A stretch of DNA of 64,000 bases from Parapusillimonas sp013416435 (GTDB lineage Bacteria > Pseudomonadota > Gammaproteobacteria > Burkholderiales > Burkholderiaceae_B), in NCBI RefSeq assembly GCF_052180245.1, contig NZ_CP197474.1:3658001-3722000 (forward strand). Direction: 5' to 3'. How positions within the stretch are numbered: position 1 is the first letter of the stretch; each line of letters starts with the position of its first letter. The notes beneath the pieces are model-generated. The model was not told the DNA's origin. It searched no databases and saw only the letters and a list, made by a program, of their open reading frames with translations. Both the position numbers and the translations under genes were made by a program. Positions 1 through 8,244 of this stretch are shown in pieces.

Positions 1-701
1 TGGCTGTTGGTCAGCCCCTGCTTGAGCGCATACACCGGCGCAAGGCCGTAGAACGCGCCGATGATCAAGCCGGCAACGAACAACACGGTCAGGGAAATCG
101 GCACGCGCGCGACGTAATACTTGGCATGCAAGGGCGCGGGCATTTGCAGGGCAGGATGCAGGCGGCGCGTCAGTGCCACCGGAACCAGGCATAGTGCCGA
201 ACAGACGGCGGCAAAGACGAGCGGCTCGTAATTGAGCTGTGGAAACATCGACAGCGACAACTGCCCCAATACCGTTCCGACACTGGAGAACACCATGTAA
301 AACGCGAACACGCGCCCGCGCTGATGGTTTTCGGTCTGCTCGTTCAGCCAGCTTTCCAGCACCATGAACTGGGTGACCATGGCGATGCCCGCCAGGAAGC
401 GGAAGCCCAGCCAGATCCAAAGATTGTCGAGCAGGACCAGCGCCAGCATGGTGACTGTGACGATGGCGGCGGTGGCCGCATACGCACGGATGTGGCCGAC
501 GCGGATGATGACCTTGTGGCCGATGCGCGCGCCGAAAACCAGGCCGAGGTAATAGATCGCGATCAGGCCGCCTACCCATACCTCGGAGACGTTCTGCGCC
601 GTCAGGCGCAGGCCGAGGTAGGTATTGAAGAGCCCCGAACCGACGAGCAACAATAAGGTTGCGAGATAAAGCGAAGAAAAAGCAGCTACCGTCTGAACCA
701 T
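1..701 (-). CDS. MFS transporter, N-terminal part (cut by window edge)
   Basis: The reading frame starts at the ATG complementary to 699-701 and stays open to base 1, so about 233 N-terminal residues are visible and the C terminus is missing. The translation begins MVQTVAAFSSLYLATLLLL and shows alternating hydrophobic segments. After the second and third helices come short loops with GARIGHKVIIRVGHIR, resembling the loop 2-3 signature of the major facilitator superfamily, and a helix followed by ESWLNEQTENQRGRVFAFY. That last stretch is typical of YcaD-like inner-membrane MFS proteins. The substrate cannot be told from the sequence. The next gene on the same strand ends upstream of it and has a different function. 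Confidence 0.75.
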   Translation of the reverse strand, partial: MVQTVAAFSSLYLATLLLLVGSGLFNTYLGLRLTAQNVSEVWVGGLIAIYYLGLVFGARIGHKVIIRVGHIRAYAATAAIVTVTMLALVLLDNLWIWLGFRFLAGIAMVTQFMVLESWLNEQTENHQRGRVFAFYMVFSSVGTVLGQLSLSMFPQLNYEPLVFAAVCSALCLVPVALTRRLHPALQMPAPLHAKYYVARVPISLTVLFVAGLIIGAFYGLAPVYALKQGLTNS

Positions 702-746
702 TGAACCTGCGGCATGTTAGGGCTGGGGAAGCAAAAAGGGAGGGCG

Positions 747-1253
747 CTAGCCGATTTGCTTGAGCAGCGTCCCGGCATCGCTGACTTCGAAACCGCCACC
801 TTGCTCTAAATTGAGCTGGGTGACGACGCCGTCTTCGATGAGAGCGGAATAGCGCTTGGAGCGTACGCCCATGCCGCGCGCGGACAGATCCTGATCCAGG
901 CCCATCGCCCGCGTCCAGTTGGCGCTGCCGTCGGCCAGCATGCGCACCCGGCCGTTTACCTGACAATCGCGCCCCCAGGCACCCATGACGAAGGGATCGT
1001 TGACGGACACGCACCAGATTTCATCGATGCCCTTGGACATGAGCTGGTCGTAGAGTTCGATATACCCGGGCAGATGCTTGGCGGAGCAAGTGGGCGTGAA
1101 GGCGCCCGGCAAGGCGAACAGGGCTATCTTCTTGCCCTTGACCATGTCCGACACCTGGAAATTATTGGGCCCCACCGCGCAAGTGTCGGTCGCCGTTTCG
1201 ATAAACTCACCCAGGGTGCCGTCAGGTACCCGATCACCAACTTTTATAGACAT
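747..1253 (-). CDS. Peroxiredoxin, Prx5/hybrid type
   Basis: A 168-residue cytoplasmic thiol peroxidase of the Prx5 (AhpC/TSA redoxin) family, reducing hydrogen peroxide and organic peroxides through a peroxidatic cysteine. The active-site signature PGAFTPTCSAKH lies at about residues 49-60, making Cys56 the peroxidatic residue. Thr53 and an Arg near residue 130 complete the usual triad. Length matches the single-domain Prx5 family with no glutaredoxin fusion. The ATG start begins MSIKVGDRVPD, the normal N terminus of the family. It reads away from moaC, with the palindromic repeat array between them. Confidence 0.9.
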   Translation of the reverse strand: MSIKVGDRVPDGTLGEFIETATDTCAVGPNNFQVSDMVKGKKIALFALPGAFTPTCSAKHLPGYIELYDQLMSKGIDEIWCVSVNDPFVMGAWGRDCQVNGRVRMLADGSANWTRAMGLDQDLSARGMGVRSKRYSALIEDGVVTQLNLEQGGGFEVSDAGTLLKQIG

Positions 1254-1556
1254 AGCGTTCTCCGCGAGCGATTCAGAAAAGCATCATCATACGCCGCGAT
1301 CGAGCGGACCTCCAAGCCGGTGACCGTCTTTGAGGGGTCGGACCCCGCATGGGGTCTCACCCTGTTCACATCTGTGGGGTCAGACCCTTGGGTCTGACCC
1401 CCGGCGTAGGAAGAGGACTGGGGTCCGACCCCGTACGGGGTCCGGCCCCGTTTACATCTATGGGGTCAGACCCCATGCGGGGTCTGACCCCCCGACTGCA
1501 ATTGCGTATATGATTAATGGCATCATTCCAACGTTTCAACTCAAGATACACCTGCC
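1254..1556. other. Intergenic region, divergent peroxiredoxin and moaC
   Basis: About 300 bases between two divergently read genes. Positions 1334-1491 hold four copies of the palindromic repeat. The last 65 bases before moaC are AT-richer and probably carry its promoter, but no clear -35/-10 pair could be fixed. The 80 bases before the peroxiredoxin start show nothing else recognisable. Confidence 0.6.
1334..1491. repeat. Palindromic repeat cluster A (4 copies)
   Basis: Copies at 1334-1362, 1376-1401, 1420-1449 and 1462-1491. The fourth is close to consensus (arms GGGGTCAGACCC and GGGTCTGACCCC, centre CATGCG). The first and third carry GGTCGG or GGTCCG variants, and the second has a shortened centre. 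This is one of the few clusters lying between divergent gene starts rather than at gene ends. Confidence 0.95.
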
Positions 1557-2054
1557 ATGAGCTTTTCTTCCAATGCCGGACCGGTACTCAGTCATGTCGA
1601 CGAATCGGGGCAAGTCCGGATGGTCGACGTCAGCGGAAAGGCGTCGACGCAGCGCAGCGCCGTCGCCGAAGGCCGCGTACGCATGAGCGCGGCTGCGTAC
1701 AAGCTGCTGTCCTCCCAGGAAAACGCCAAGGGCGAAGTCCTGAACACCGCGAGAATCGCCGGCGTGCTGGCGTCCAAGCGCTGCGCCGAACTGATTCCAC
1801 TGTGCCACAGCCTGCCGCTCAGCTTCGTGGGCATTGAATTCTTTCCCGACGACGCCGCGTCGGCGATCACCGTGCGCGCCACCTGCCGCACCGACTACAA
1901 GACCGGCGTCGAAATGGAAGCCATGACGGCGTGCAGCGTGGCCGCCCTGACCATCTACGATATGTGCAAGGCCGCCGACAAAGGTATCGTGCTTGAAGAG
2001 ATCAGGCTGCGCTACAAGTCCGGCGGCAAAAGTGGAGAATGGCGCAATGATTAA
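1557..2054 (+). CDS. moaC: Cyclic pyranopterin monophosphate synthase MoaC
   Basis: A 165-residue enzyme of the first step of molybdenum cofactor synthesis. It converts the 3',8-cyclo-dihydro-GTP made by MoaA into cyclic pyranopterin monophosphate. Family signatures are LCHSLPL at residues 82-88, the segment GVEMEAMTACSVAALT at 117-132, and KSGGKSG at 154-160, which contains the catalytic lysine region. Length is normal. Its stop overlaps the moaD start by 8 bases, and it heads the run moaC-moaD-moaE-moaB-moeA. Its partner moaA lies 3.3 kb downstream on the opposite strand. Confidence 0.97.
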   Translation: MSFSSNAGPVLSHVDESGQVRMVDVSGKASTQRSAVAEGRVRMSAAAYKLLSSQENAKGEVLNTARIAGVLASKRCAELIPLCHSLPLSFVGIEFFPDDAASAITVRATCRTDYKTGVEMEAMTACSVAALTIYDMCKAADKGIVLEEIRLRYKSGGKSGEWRND

Positions 2055-2286
2055 AGTCCTGTATTTTGCGCAAGTGGCCGAATTGACCAAGACCCGGCAG
2101 GAAGACTGGCAGCTCGATGCGCCCGTCAGCGGCGCCCAATGGCTGAAGTCCCTGATCGAACGCTATCCCGACCTCGCGCCCGGCTCCCGTCTCAAGCTGG
2201 CCATCAACCAGGAGCATGCGCCGCTGGACGCACTGATCCACCCCGGCGACGAGGTGGCCGTCTTCGAGCCCGTGACCGGAGGCTGA
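2047..2286 (+). CDS. moaD: Molybdopterin synthase sulfur-carrier subunit MoaD
   Basis: A 79-residue ubiquitin-like sulfur carrier. The C-terminal Gly-Gly (ending EPVTGG) is adenylated and thiocarboxylated, then donates sulfur to cyclic pyranopterin monophosphate within the MoaD2-MoaE2 complex. The ATG at 2047 (MIKVLYFAQVAELT) fits the family start; a longer in-frame extension from 1993 would overlap moaC by 60 bases and is unlikely. It overlaps the moaC stop by 8 bases and ends 3 bases before moaE, so the three are very likely co-translated. Confidence 0.95.
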   Translation: MIKVLYFAQVAELTKTRQEDWQLDAPVSGAQWLKSLIERYPDLAPGSRLKLAINQEHAPLDALIHPGDEVAVFEPVTGG

Positions 2287-2289
2287 CCC

Positions 2290-2775
2290 ATGGTCATCGT
2301 TCAAGAGGCCGATTTCGATGCGGCCGCCCTCCAGCATCAGCTCCGGCAGCGCACGGCCACCAAGGCCGGCGCCATCGTGACGTTCACGGGCTACGTGCGC
2401 GACTATGCCACCGATGCCGCCACCCGCAGCCTTTTTCTTGAACACTATCCGGGCATGTGCGAGCGTGAAATCGAGTCGCTGTGCGACGACGCCAGATCAC
2501 GCTGGGATATCGAAGACTGCCTGGTCGTGCATCGTGTCGGCGAACTGGCGAACGCCGAGCAGATCGTCTTCGTGGCTGTTGCCGGCGCTCACCGCGGAGA
2601 GGCCTTCCGGGCCTGCGAATATCTCATCGATGCCCTGAAAACCCGTGCGCCCTTCTGGAAACGCGAAACCCTGGCCGACGGGAAGAAATTCTGGGTGGAA
2701 CAGCGCCAGTCCGATCACGAAAAGACCGAGCAGTGGAATTCACTCTCATCATCAGAAGAGCCAGGCAATCCATGA
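2290..2775 (+). CDS. moaE: Molybdopterin synthase catalytic subunit MoaE
   Basis: A 161-residue catalytic subunit that, with MoaD, inserts two sulfurs into cyclic pyranopterin monophosphate to give molybdopterin. Visible signatures are TFTGYVRD (31-38), AGAHRGEAF (98-106) and PFWKRE (121-126), followed by KKFWVE. The two lysine-containing motifs include the catalytic lysines of the family. The last 15 or so residues, after FWVEQRQ, are polar and not conserved. The stop overlaps the moaB start in an ATGA arrangement. Confidence 0.96.
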   Translation: MVIVQEADFDAAALQHQLRQRTATKAGAIVTFTGYVRDYATDAATRSLFLEHYPGMCEREIESLCDDARSRWDIEDCLVVHRVGELANAEQIVFVAVAGAHRGEAFRACEYLIDALKTRAPFWKRETLADGKKFWVEQRQSDHEKTEQWNSLSSSEEPGNP

Positions 2776-3290
2776 GCAAAGCCGATCCCAGCAAGCCCCC
2801 TGTTTCCCTGAAATGCGCCGTCCTGACCATCTCGGGCACACGCGACGCCAACAGTGATACCTCCGGCGACTACCTGTCGCAGAGCCTGACCGAAGCGGGA
2901 CATGCCTGCGTACGGCGCGATCTCTGCAATGGCAATCTTTACCAGATCCGGAAAATCATCAGCGACTGGATCGCCGATGACGGCATCCAGGTGATATTGA
3001 CCAACGGCGGCACCGGCTTTTCCCACAGCAAGTCCACGGCGGCGGCGGTCATGCCGCTGCTCGACCAGGTCATTACCGGCTTCGGCGAGCTTTTCCGCCA
3101 TCTTTCCTTCCTCGACATCGGCAGCTCCACGCTTCAATCCGACGCCTTCGCGGGAGCCGCCAACAATACGCTGGTCTTCTGCATGCCGGGCTCGACCGGC
3201 GCCTGCAAGACCGCGTGGGAAGGCATCATCCGCGAACAGCTGGACAGCACCCATCGACCCTGTAATTTCGGTACCCACTACCATGCTTGA
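2772..3290 (+). CDS. moaB: Molybdopterin adenylyltransferase MoaB/MogA type
   Basis: A 172-residue protein of the MoCF-binding fold that adenylates molybdopterin before metal insertion. The substrate-binding signature TNGGTGFS is at residues 77-84, preceded by the loop DTSGD at 29-33. The start at 2772 overlaps the moaE stop by 4 bases (ATGA). A longer in-frame stretch upstream, from 2481, lies inside moaE and is not coding. Its last 8 bases overlap moeA, the next enzyme of the pathway. Sequence alone does not separate MoaB from MogA function. Confidence 0.93.
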   Translation: MSKADPSKPPVSLKCAVLTISGTRDANSDTSGDYLSQSLTEAGHACVRRDLCNGNLYQIRKIISDWIADDGIQVILTNGGTGFSHSKSTAAAVMPLLDQVITGFGELFRHLSFLDIGSSTLQSDAFAGAANNTLVFCMPGSTGACKTAWEGIIREQLDSTHRPCNFGTHYHA

Positions 3291-4485
3291 GTTCGACGTC
3301 GCACAATCCCGCCTGGCCACCGCGGGCAGCCCGCCCAGCATCGCAGAGGCCTGCCCGCTCGCCGAGGCCCGTGGCCGCATCCTGGCCCAGACCATCTTCG
3401 CCACCAGCGATCTGCCGCCCGCCGACAACAGCGCGATGGACGGCTACGCCATCCGCTACGCCGATTACGCCGCGGGCAAGCGCCTGCCTGTTCAGCAGCG
3501 TTGCTTTGCCGGCGAGGCTCCGCAGCCGCTGCAAGCCGGCAAAGCCATCCGTCTTTTCACCGGCAGCCTCATTCCCGAGGGAGCCGACACGGTTGTCATG
3601 CAAGAGGACGGCAATGAAAACGACGATGGCTTCGAGATCCAGCGCCCCCCGGTGCAGGGCGCTCACGTGCGGCGACGAGGGGAAGATGTGCTCAAGGGCA
3701 ATCAACTGCTCGCAAAGGGATGCCTTATCGGCCCAGGCGAGATCGCGTTGCTGGCCTCGCAGGGCTATGCCGAAATCAGCGTGTACTCGCGCCTGAAAAT
3801 AGGCATACTCACCACCGGCGACGAACTGCTGAATCCCGGCCAACCCCGAAGCGACGAACAGATCTACAACTCCAACGGCCCCATGCTCACCGCAATGGCC
3901 GAAGCAATGGGGGCAACCGTCGTACATTGCCTGCACGCCGTGGACACCTCGGAATCGCTACGCGAAGCCTTCGCTATCCTGCTCGCGGATTGCGATCTGG
4001 TCGTTACGGTGGGGGGCGTCTCGGTCGGCGAAAAAGACCTGGTCAAGCCTACGATAGAAGAGCTGGGCGGCACCCTCGATCTCTGGCGAGTCTGCATGAA
4101 ACCCGGCAAGCCGGTCGCACTGGCGCAGATCCGCGGCAAGCCCGTGGTGTGCCTGCCCGGAAATCCCGTCTCGGCCTTCGTCGTGTTCGGCCTGCTGGTC
4201 ACTCCCTTGCTGCGCACCATGCAGGGCCGCACCCAAGTCATTCCGGATGTCCAGTACGGCTGCCTGGCCATCGACCGGCGCCTCAAGGAAAACCGCGACG
4301 AATTCCTGAGGGTGCGGGCCGACTATTCATCCAGAGGGGTGACTCTCTCTCCCTATCCTCAGCAAGGGTCCGGCATCATCAGCTCGCTGCCCTGGGCCGG
4401 CGCACTGGCGCGCATTCCGGCGAACATGGAAGTCCATGACGGCGATACCGTTGCCTTCTATGATTTGCGTCACTGGCTGCGATAG
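3283..4485 (+). CDS. moeA: Molybdopterin molybdotransferase MoeA
   Basis: A 400-residue enzyme that inserts molybdenum into adenylated molybdopterin, releasing AMP. The N-terminal domain holds ADNSAMDGYAI (about residues 47-57). The central MoCF domain holds LTTGDEL, an SNGPML loop, and GGVSVGEKD (around 243-251), and the C-terminal beta domain ends near residue 395. Full length for the family. It overlaps moaB by 8 bases and closes the rightward operon, ending just before repeat cluster B. Confidence 0.95.
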   Translation: MLEFDVAQSRLATAGSPPSIAEACPLAEARGRILAQTIFATSDLPPADNSAMDGYAIRYADYAAGKRLPVQQRCFAGEAPQPLQAGKAIRLFTGSLIPEGADTVVMQEDGNENDDGFEIQRPPVQGAHVRRRGEDVLKGNQLLAKGCLIGPGEIALLASQGYAEISVYSRLKIGILTTGDELLNPGQPRSDEQIYNSNGPMLTAMAEAMGATVVHCLHAVDTSESLREAFAILLADCDLVVTVGGVSVGEKDLVKPTIEELGGTLDLWRVCMKPGKPVALAQIRGKPVVCLPGNPVSAFVVFGLLVTPLLRTMQGRTQVIPDVQYGCLAIDRRLKENRDEFLRVRADYSSRGVTLSPYPQQGSGIISSLPWAGALARIPANMEVHDGDTVAFYDLRHWLR

Positions 4486-4493
4486 CGGTGGAT

Positions 4494-4656
4494 GGGGTCA
4501 GACCCCGTACGGGGTCTGACCCCGGGCCATACTGACGAAGGGTCAGACCCTGTTTTGGGTCTGACCCAGAGCCATACTGATGAAGGGTCAGACCCGATTC
4601 CGGGTCTGACCCCGGCGCTGAGGAAGGGGGTCAGACCCCATTCGGGGTCTGACCCC
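4494..4656. repeat. Palindromic repeat cluster B (4 copies)
   Basis: Copies at 4494-4523 (perfect consensus, centre CGTACG), 4540-4567 (centre TGTTTT), 4585-4613 (centre GATTCC) and 4627-4656 (centre CATTCG), spaced 42-46 bases apart. The arms are unchanged while the centres all differ. The cluster sits between the convergent ends of moeA and mobA, and the last copy contains the mobA stop codon. Confidence 0.97.
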
Positions 4657-5344
4657 TCAAATCCAGCGGCGTATTGATATTCCTGAACGCGTCCTCGCCA
4701 TCCTCGAAGCAGACGCGCAATGCTCCGTTCCGTTCCAGCCACGACATTACCCTTCTCTCGCCCGCCTCAAGAAAGGCGCGCAAGTCCGTCTGCAAATCCG
4801 TGCGAAGCAGCATGCACAAGGGATGGTCCCGTCCGGCATCCCCTTGGCGTGTCGACGCGAAGGCCACGCGCGCGTGGCCTCCCTGGCGCAGCGCGGCGGC
4901 CAATCTGATGAACAGATCCCGGGGAGGATGGGGAACGTCGACGGGCAGGACGGCCAGCCAGGGAGTCTGCACACGCGTCAGCGCACTGGCGATCCCGGCC
5001 AGCGGGCCTTGTGCTTCGCCCAGATCCGGGTCGTCGCCGAACACGTCGCCATATTGGGCGTAGAGGCCCAGATAGCGGTTCGCGCTGATGAGCAGGCGCG
5101 CGGTTTGCGGAGCCAGGAAGCGCCGCGCATGCTGCACCAACGGCTCTCCGTCCAGAAGCATCAAACCCTTGTCCCACCCCTGCCAGTCGGCGCGGCATTG
5201 CGGCGGCATGAGCGAGTCGGCTGCACTGCCGAACTGCTCACCCGCCGCCTGCATCCGGCGGGCCTGTCCTCCCGCCAGAATCAGGCCGGTGACGGATGTC
5301 GGCGCGGCAGGGCCGGTTTCGGTCGATACAGGCCGATCCGTCAT
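4631..5344 (-). CDS. mobA: Molybdenum cofactor guanylyltransferase MobA
   Basis: A 237-residue enzyme that adds GMP to molybdenum cofactor, giving the bis-MGD form needed by formate dehydrogenase. The N-terminal nucleotide loop LILAGGQARRMQ is at residues 21-32. The usual DKGL motif follows only after an insert of about 26 residues (through QCRADWQGWDKGL), which is unusual because the two motifs are normally adjacent. VLPVDVPHPP gives the metal-binding aspartate. The last seven residues, GQTPNGV, and the stop codon are encoded by a palindromic repeat. The start overlaps the moaA stop (ATGA). Confidence 0.93.
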   Translation of the reverse strand: MTDRPVSTETGPAAPTSVTGLILAGGQARRMQAAGEQFGSAADSLMPPQCRADWQGWDKGLMLLDGEPLVQHARRFLAPQTARLLISANRYLGLYAQYGDVFGDDPDLGEAQGPLAGIASALTRVQTPWLAVLPVDVPHPPRDLFIRLAAALRQGGHARVAFASTRQGDAGRDHPLCMLLRTDLQTDLRAFLEAGERRVMSWLERNGALRVCFEDGEDAFRNINTPLDLRGQTPNGV

Positions 5345-6447
5345 CCGCCGATGTAGCTCATTTCGATCTTGCCGAGCCTGGCGGCCTCTTCGCCGCGCAG
5401 TTCGGAATAGCGATCGCCGCGCACGGACCAGATGCCCGCCATGACGGCGGCAAGCTGGTCGTCGCTGCCGCCCCGCCGGATCAATTCACGCAGGTCGTGG
5501 CCCTGGTTGGCAAAAAGACAGAGGAACAGACGGCCTTCGGGGGACAGGCGCCCCCGCGTACAGTCGCCGCAGAACGGCTGGGAAACACTGGTGATTAGGC
5601 CGATTTCACCGCCTCCGTCGGTATAGCGCCAACGAGCGGCGACTTCGCCCCGGTAGTTCGCGCGCGCAGGCTCCAGGGAAAACTCCTGGCGCAAGCGGTC
5701 CAGGATCTGGGTGCCCGTCAGCACCTCGTCCATGTTCCAGCCGTTGGTGTTGCCGACGTCCATGAATTCGATGAAGCGCAGCACGTGCCCGGAATGCCGA
5801 AAATGGCGCGCCATGGGAAGTATCTGGTCGTCGTTCAGGCCTTTGCGCACCACCATGTTGACTTTGACCGGCGCCAGGCCGACACGTCCGGCCTCGTCGA
5901 TGCCCCGCAAGACCGTCGCCACGTTCACGCCGCTGTCGCTCATGCTTGCGAACTTGCTCTCGTCCAGCGCATCGAGACTGACCGTTACCCTGCGCAGGCC
6001 GGCGTCCTTCAAGGCGCGCGCTTTTTTTTGCAGCAGCGTGCCGTTGGTGGTCAGCGTCAGCTCGATGGGGTCGCCTTCGGGTGTCCGCAAGGACGACAGC
6101 ATTTCGACGAGGGCCTCGATGTTCCTGCGCAACAAGGGCTCGCCCCCCGTGAGCCGGACCTTCTGCACCCCCAGTCGCGCGGCCACCGCCGCGACCCTGG
6201 TGATTTCCTCGAAGCTGAGCAGCTCGGAATGGCGCATGAATGTATAGTCGGCGCCGAACACTTCGCGGGGCATGCAGTACGTGCAGCGGAAGTTGCAGCG
6301 GTCCGTGACGGAAATGCGCAGATCGCGCAGCGGCCGGCGGCGCGCGTCCAGCAGCGGGCCGCCGTGCCAGCCGGCCTTCGCAGCCTCCGCACCGGAGTCC
6401 AAGCTGTGAAAAATGACTTTGCTCATACTTTGCGTCCCACGCGTCAT
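5341..6447 (-). CDS. moaA: GTP 3',8-cyclase MoaA
   Basis: A radical-SAM enzyme of 368 residues that starts molybdenum cofactor synthesis by converting GTP to 3',8-cyclo-dihydro-GTP. The N-terminal cluster motif CNFRCTYCMP puts Cys51, Cys55 and Cys58 on the SAM-binding 4Fe-4S cluster. The C-terminal cluster motif has Cys293, Cys296 and Cys310. The chain ends in the conserved Gly-Gly. The start chosen (6447) overlaps the stop of the regulator gene by 4 bases; a second ATG 21 bases inside is possible. It lies in the leftward run regulator-moaA-mobA. Confidence 0.96.
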   Translation of the reverse strand: MTRGTQSMSKVIFHSLDSGAEAAKAGWHGGPLLDARRRPLRDLRISVTDRCNFRCTYCMPREVFGADYTFMRHSELLSFEEITRVAAVAARLGVQKVRLTGGEPLLRRNIEALVEMLSSLRTPEGDPIELTLTTNGTLLQKKARALKDAGLRRVTVSLDALDESKFASMSDSGVNVATVLRGIDEAGRVGLAPVKVNMVVRKGLNDDQILPMARHFRHSGHVLRFIEFMDVGNTNGWNMDEVLTGTQILDRLRQEFSLEPARANYRGEVAARWRYTDGGGEIGLITSVSQPFCGDCTRGRLSPEGRLFLCLFANQGHDLRELIRRGGSDDQLAAVMAGIWSVRGDRYSELRGEEAARLGKIEMSYIGG

Positions 6448-7550
6448 GACCGAAGCGCGACCGTCACGGCCGGGCCGAAGGCTTCCTCGACCGTTTGCAC
6501 CTGGCCCATATGCCGGGCATCATAACCTGTGAGTTGCCGAACGTAGCTACGATACTGCTCGCTGTTCATCAAGTTTAGCAAGCGCTGCATTCGCGCGGTT
6601 GCCAGTGTGTCGCGATGCACGGCGAAAAAATAGCGTTCCTGGACCAGGGGCAGGAAAGCCAGGCCGCAACGCCATGCGGCCGTCTCGACACCGATTCCGG
6701 CATCCGCCATGCCGCTGGCAATGTGCGCCGCGATCGCCATGTGCGTGAACTCGCTGGTTTCGAAACCCTGCACCCGCGCCGTGTCGATGTTCAGGCGCTC
6801 CAGCATCAGGCTGATCAGGAATCGCGTGCTGGATCCTATCTGACGATTGACGAAACGCACATCGGGATTCACGAGATCGGCAATCGAACGTATGTTCTTG
6901 GGATTGTCCGGACGCAGGAACATGCCGGTATTGCGTACGGCCAGATGCACCAGGCGATGCTTGTCCGGATCCAGCCATGGCGCATAGCGCAGCAGAATGG
7001 GCAGTTCGAAATCGCCTTGTGGCACCTGGAAACCGGCCAGGTCGCAATCTCCGCCGTCCAGAGACGCCAGCGCCTCGATTGCCGTGCGGTACCGCAGTTC
7101 CAGAGGCGCCATGTCCATGCCGTTGGCCATCTGCATCAGCCCTTCCACCGCGAAACCGTGGCTGGCGTGCAGGCGCAGCCGCGGCTGGCTCTCGGGGAAC
7201 AGACGTTCGAGCTCTTCCTGCAATTCGGACGCCATGCTTTCCAGCGTCGGCGTCAAGCGCGCATCGACGCGCCGGTTGGCCCAGATCAGATGCTGGCCGA
7301 AAGGCGTCAGCTTGGTGCCCTGCCTCCGCGAGGTCTCGATGAGGGCTGTCTCGAATTCCTGCTCCGCCTTGCGCAAGATGCCCCATGCATGGCGATAGGA
7401 CAGCCCGCATGCCTTGCATGCCCCGGAAATATGCCCCGTTGCGTCGATGGCGGACAGCAACCGCAATACCTCGCTCAATGACAGCAAGCTGCCATCCGGC
7501 CGCTCCAGCATCCATTCCGAGTTCAAACGCGCCCTGAATTTATGACCCAT
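6444..7550 (-). CDS. ModE-type HTH regulator with periplasmic-binding-like domain
   Basis: The 368-residue product begins MGHKFRARLNSEW and has a winged-helix domain of the ModE/LysR kind (about residues 15-100: LSLSEVLRLLSAIDATGHISGACKACGLSYRHAWGIL). A PBP-like ligand domain follows to about residue 340, with typical segments such as HGFAVEGLM and IGSSTRFLISLML. Such fusions are known near molybdoenzyme genes and probably sense molybdate, formate or a cofactor intermediate. The ATG at 7550 has AAGGAA ten bases upstream; the frame continues to a TTG at 7673, but that start looks poor. It is divergent from fdsG and overlaps moaA, so it probably controls both. Confidence 0.85.
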   Translation of the reverse strand: MGHKFRARLNSEWMLERPDGSLLSLSEVLRLLSAIDATGHISGACKACGLSYRHAWGILRKAEQEFETALIETSRRQGTKLTPFGQHLIWANRRVDARLTPTLESMASELQEELERLFPESQPRLRLHASHGFAVEGLMQMANGMDMAPLELRYRTAIEALASLDGGDCDLAGFQVPQGDFELPILLRYAPWLDPDKHRLVHLAVRNTGMFLRPDNPKNIRSIADLVNPDVRFVNRQIGSSTRFLISLMLERLNIDTARVQGFETSEFTHMAIAAHIASGMADAGIGVETAAWRCGLAFLPLVQERYFFAVHRDTLATARMQRLLNLMNSEQYRSYVRQLTGYDARHMGQVQTVEEAFGPAVTVALRS

Positions 7551-7737
7551 GCCTGCCAGCTTCCTTGCCAATGCGGCCGCGGTGGCGGCTTGAGCGCGGA
7601 AGATCTCCTTATATGTCTTTAATTTCCTATTGAACAGCTTAGCTTTACTGTGTAGATTACATGAAATTGCCAATCAACATATGAAAATTAAAACATATAG
7701 GCTGACTTAAGCCACAGCCAGACCAAGGAAGTCCAAC
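7551..7737. promoter_or_regulatory. Divergent control region, regulator and fds operon
   Basis: About 190 bases between the regulator start and fdsG. Positions 7620-7710 are markedly AT-rich for this genome and contain two CATAT-type repeats near 7677-7702 (ACATATG, then ACATATA), a plausible binding region for the divergent ModE-like protein. AAGGAAG at 7727-7733 is the fdsG ribosome site. No -35/-10 pair could be assigned with confidence. Confidence 0.45.
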
Positions 7738-8244
7738 ATGCATACGCCGACACACGCGGGCGAGTTCGAACCATCGGCCTCGACTGTGGAAGCCATCACC
7801 CGGCAAGCCATTGCACGCTACGAGGGAGTGCGGGGAAATCTGCTGCCCGTCCTGCATGCCATCCAGCATGCCCTGGGCTGTATTCCGGCCAGTGCCGTTC
7901 CGGTGCTGGCCCAGGCCCTCCAATTGTCCCGGGCGGAAGTCCACGGCGTCATCCGTTTCTATCCCCATTTCCGACAGACGCCCGCGGCACCGGTCAGGCT
8001 GGAAATCTGCCGGGCCGAGTCCTGTCAGGCCATGGGCGCCAATGCGCTTGCCGACCACGCCCGCCAGCGGCTGGCTTGCGGCTTCAACGAAACCTCGCCG
8101 GACGGCAAGGTCACTCTTGAGCCCGTTTACTGCCTGGGCTTGTGCGCCCAGTCGCCCGCCATCATGATCAATGGGCAGCCGCATGCCCGGGTCACCCCTC
8201 AGAAGCTGGACCGCCTCCTGGGAGCGCAAGGATGCCGACCATGA
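7738..8244 (+). CDS. fdsG: NAD-dependent formate dehydrogenase gamma subunit FdsG
   Basis: A 168-residue NuoE-like subunit carrying one 2Fe-2S cluster. The four ligands are visible as Cys91 and Cys96 (CRAESCQAMG) and Cys132 and Cys136 (CLGLCAQSP). It is part of the soluble cytoplasmic complex that oxidises formate to CO2 and reduces NAD. It opens the operon fdsG-fdsB-fdsA-fdhD-fdsD and overlaps fdsB by 4 bases (ATGA). The fdsA context shows that it is a formate dehydrogenase subunit and not complex I. Confidence 0.95.
   Translation: MHTPTHAGEFEPSASTVEAITRQAIARYEGVRGNLLPVLHAIQHALGCIPASAVPVLAQALQLSRAEVHGVIRFYPHFRQTPAAPVRLEICRAESCQAMGANALADHARQRLACGFNETSPDGKVTLEPVYCLGLCAQSPAIMINGQPHARVTPQKLDRLLGAQGCRP

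Noticed and set aside
4494..4656. dif or attC recombination sites
   Set aside because: The palindromes lack the XerC/XerD arm sequences and the unpaired features of attC, and no integron integrase is present.
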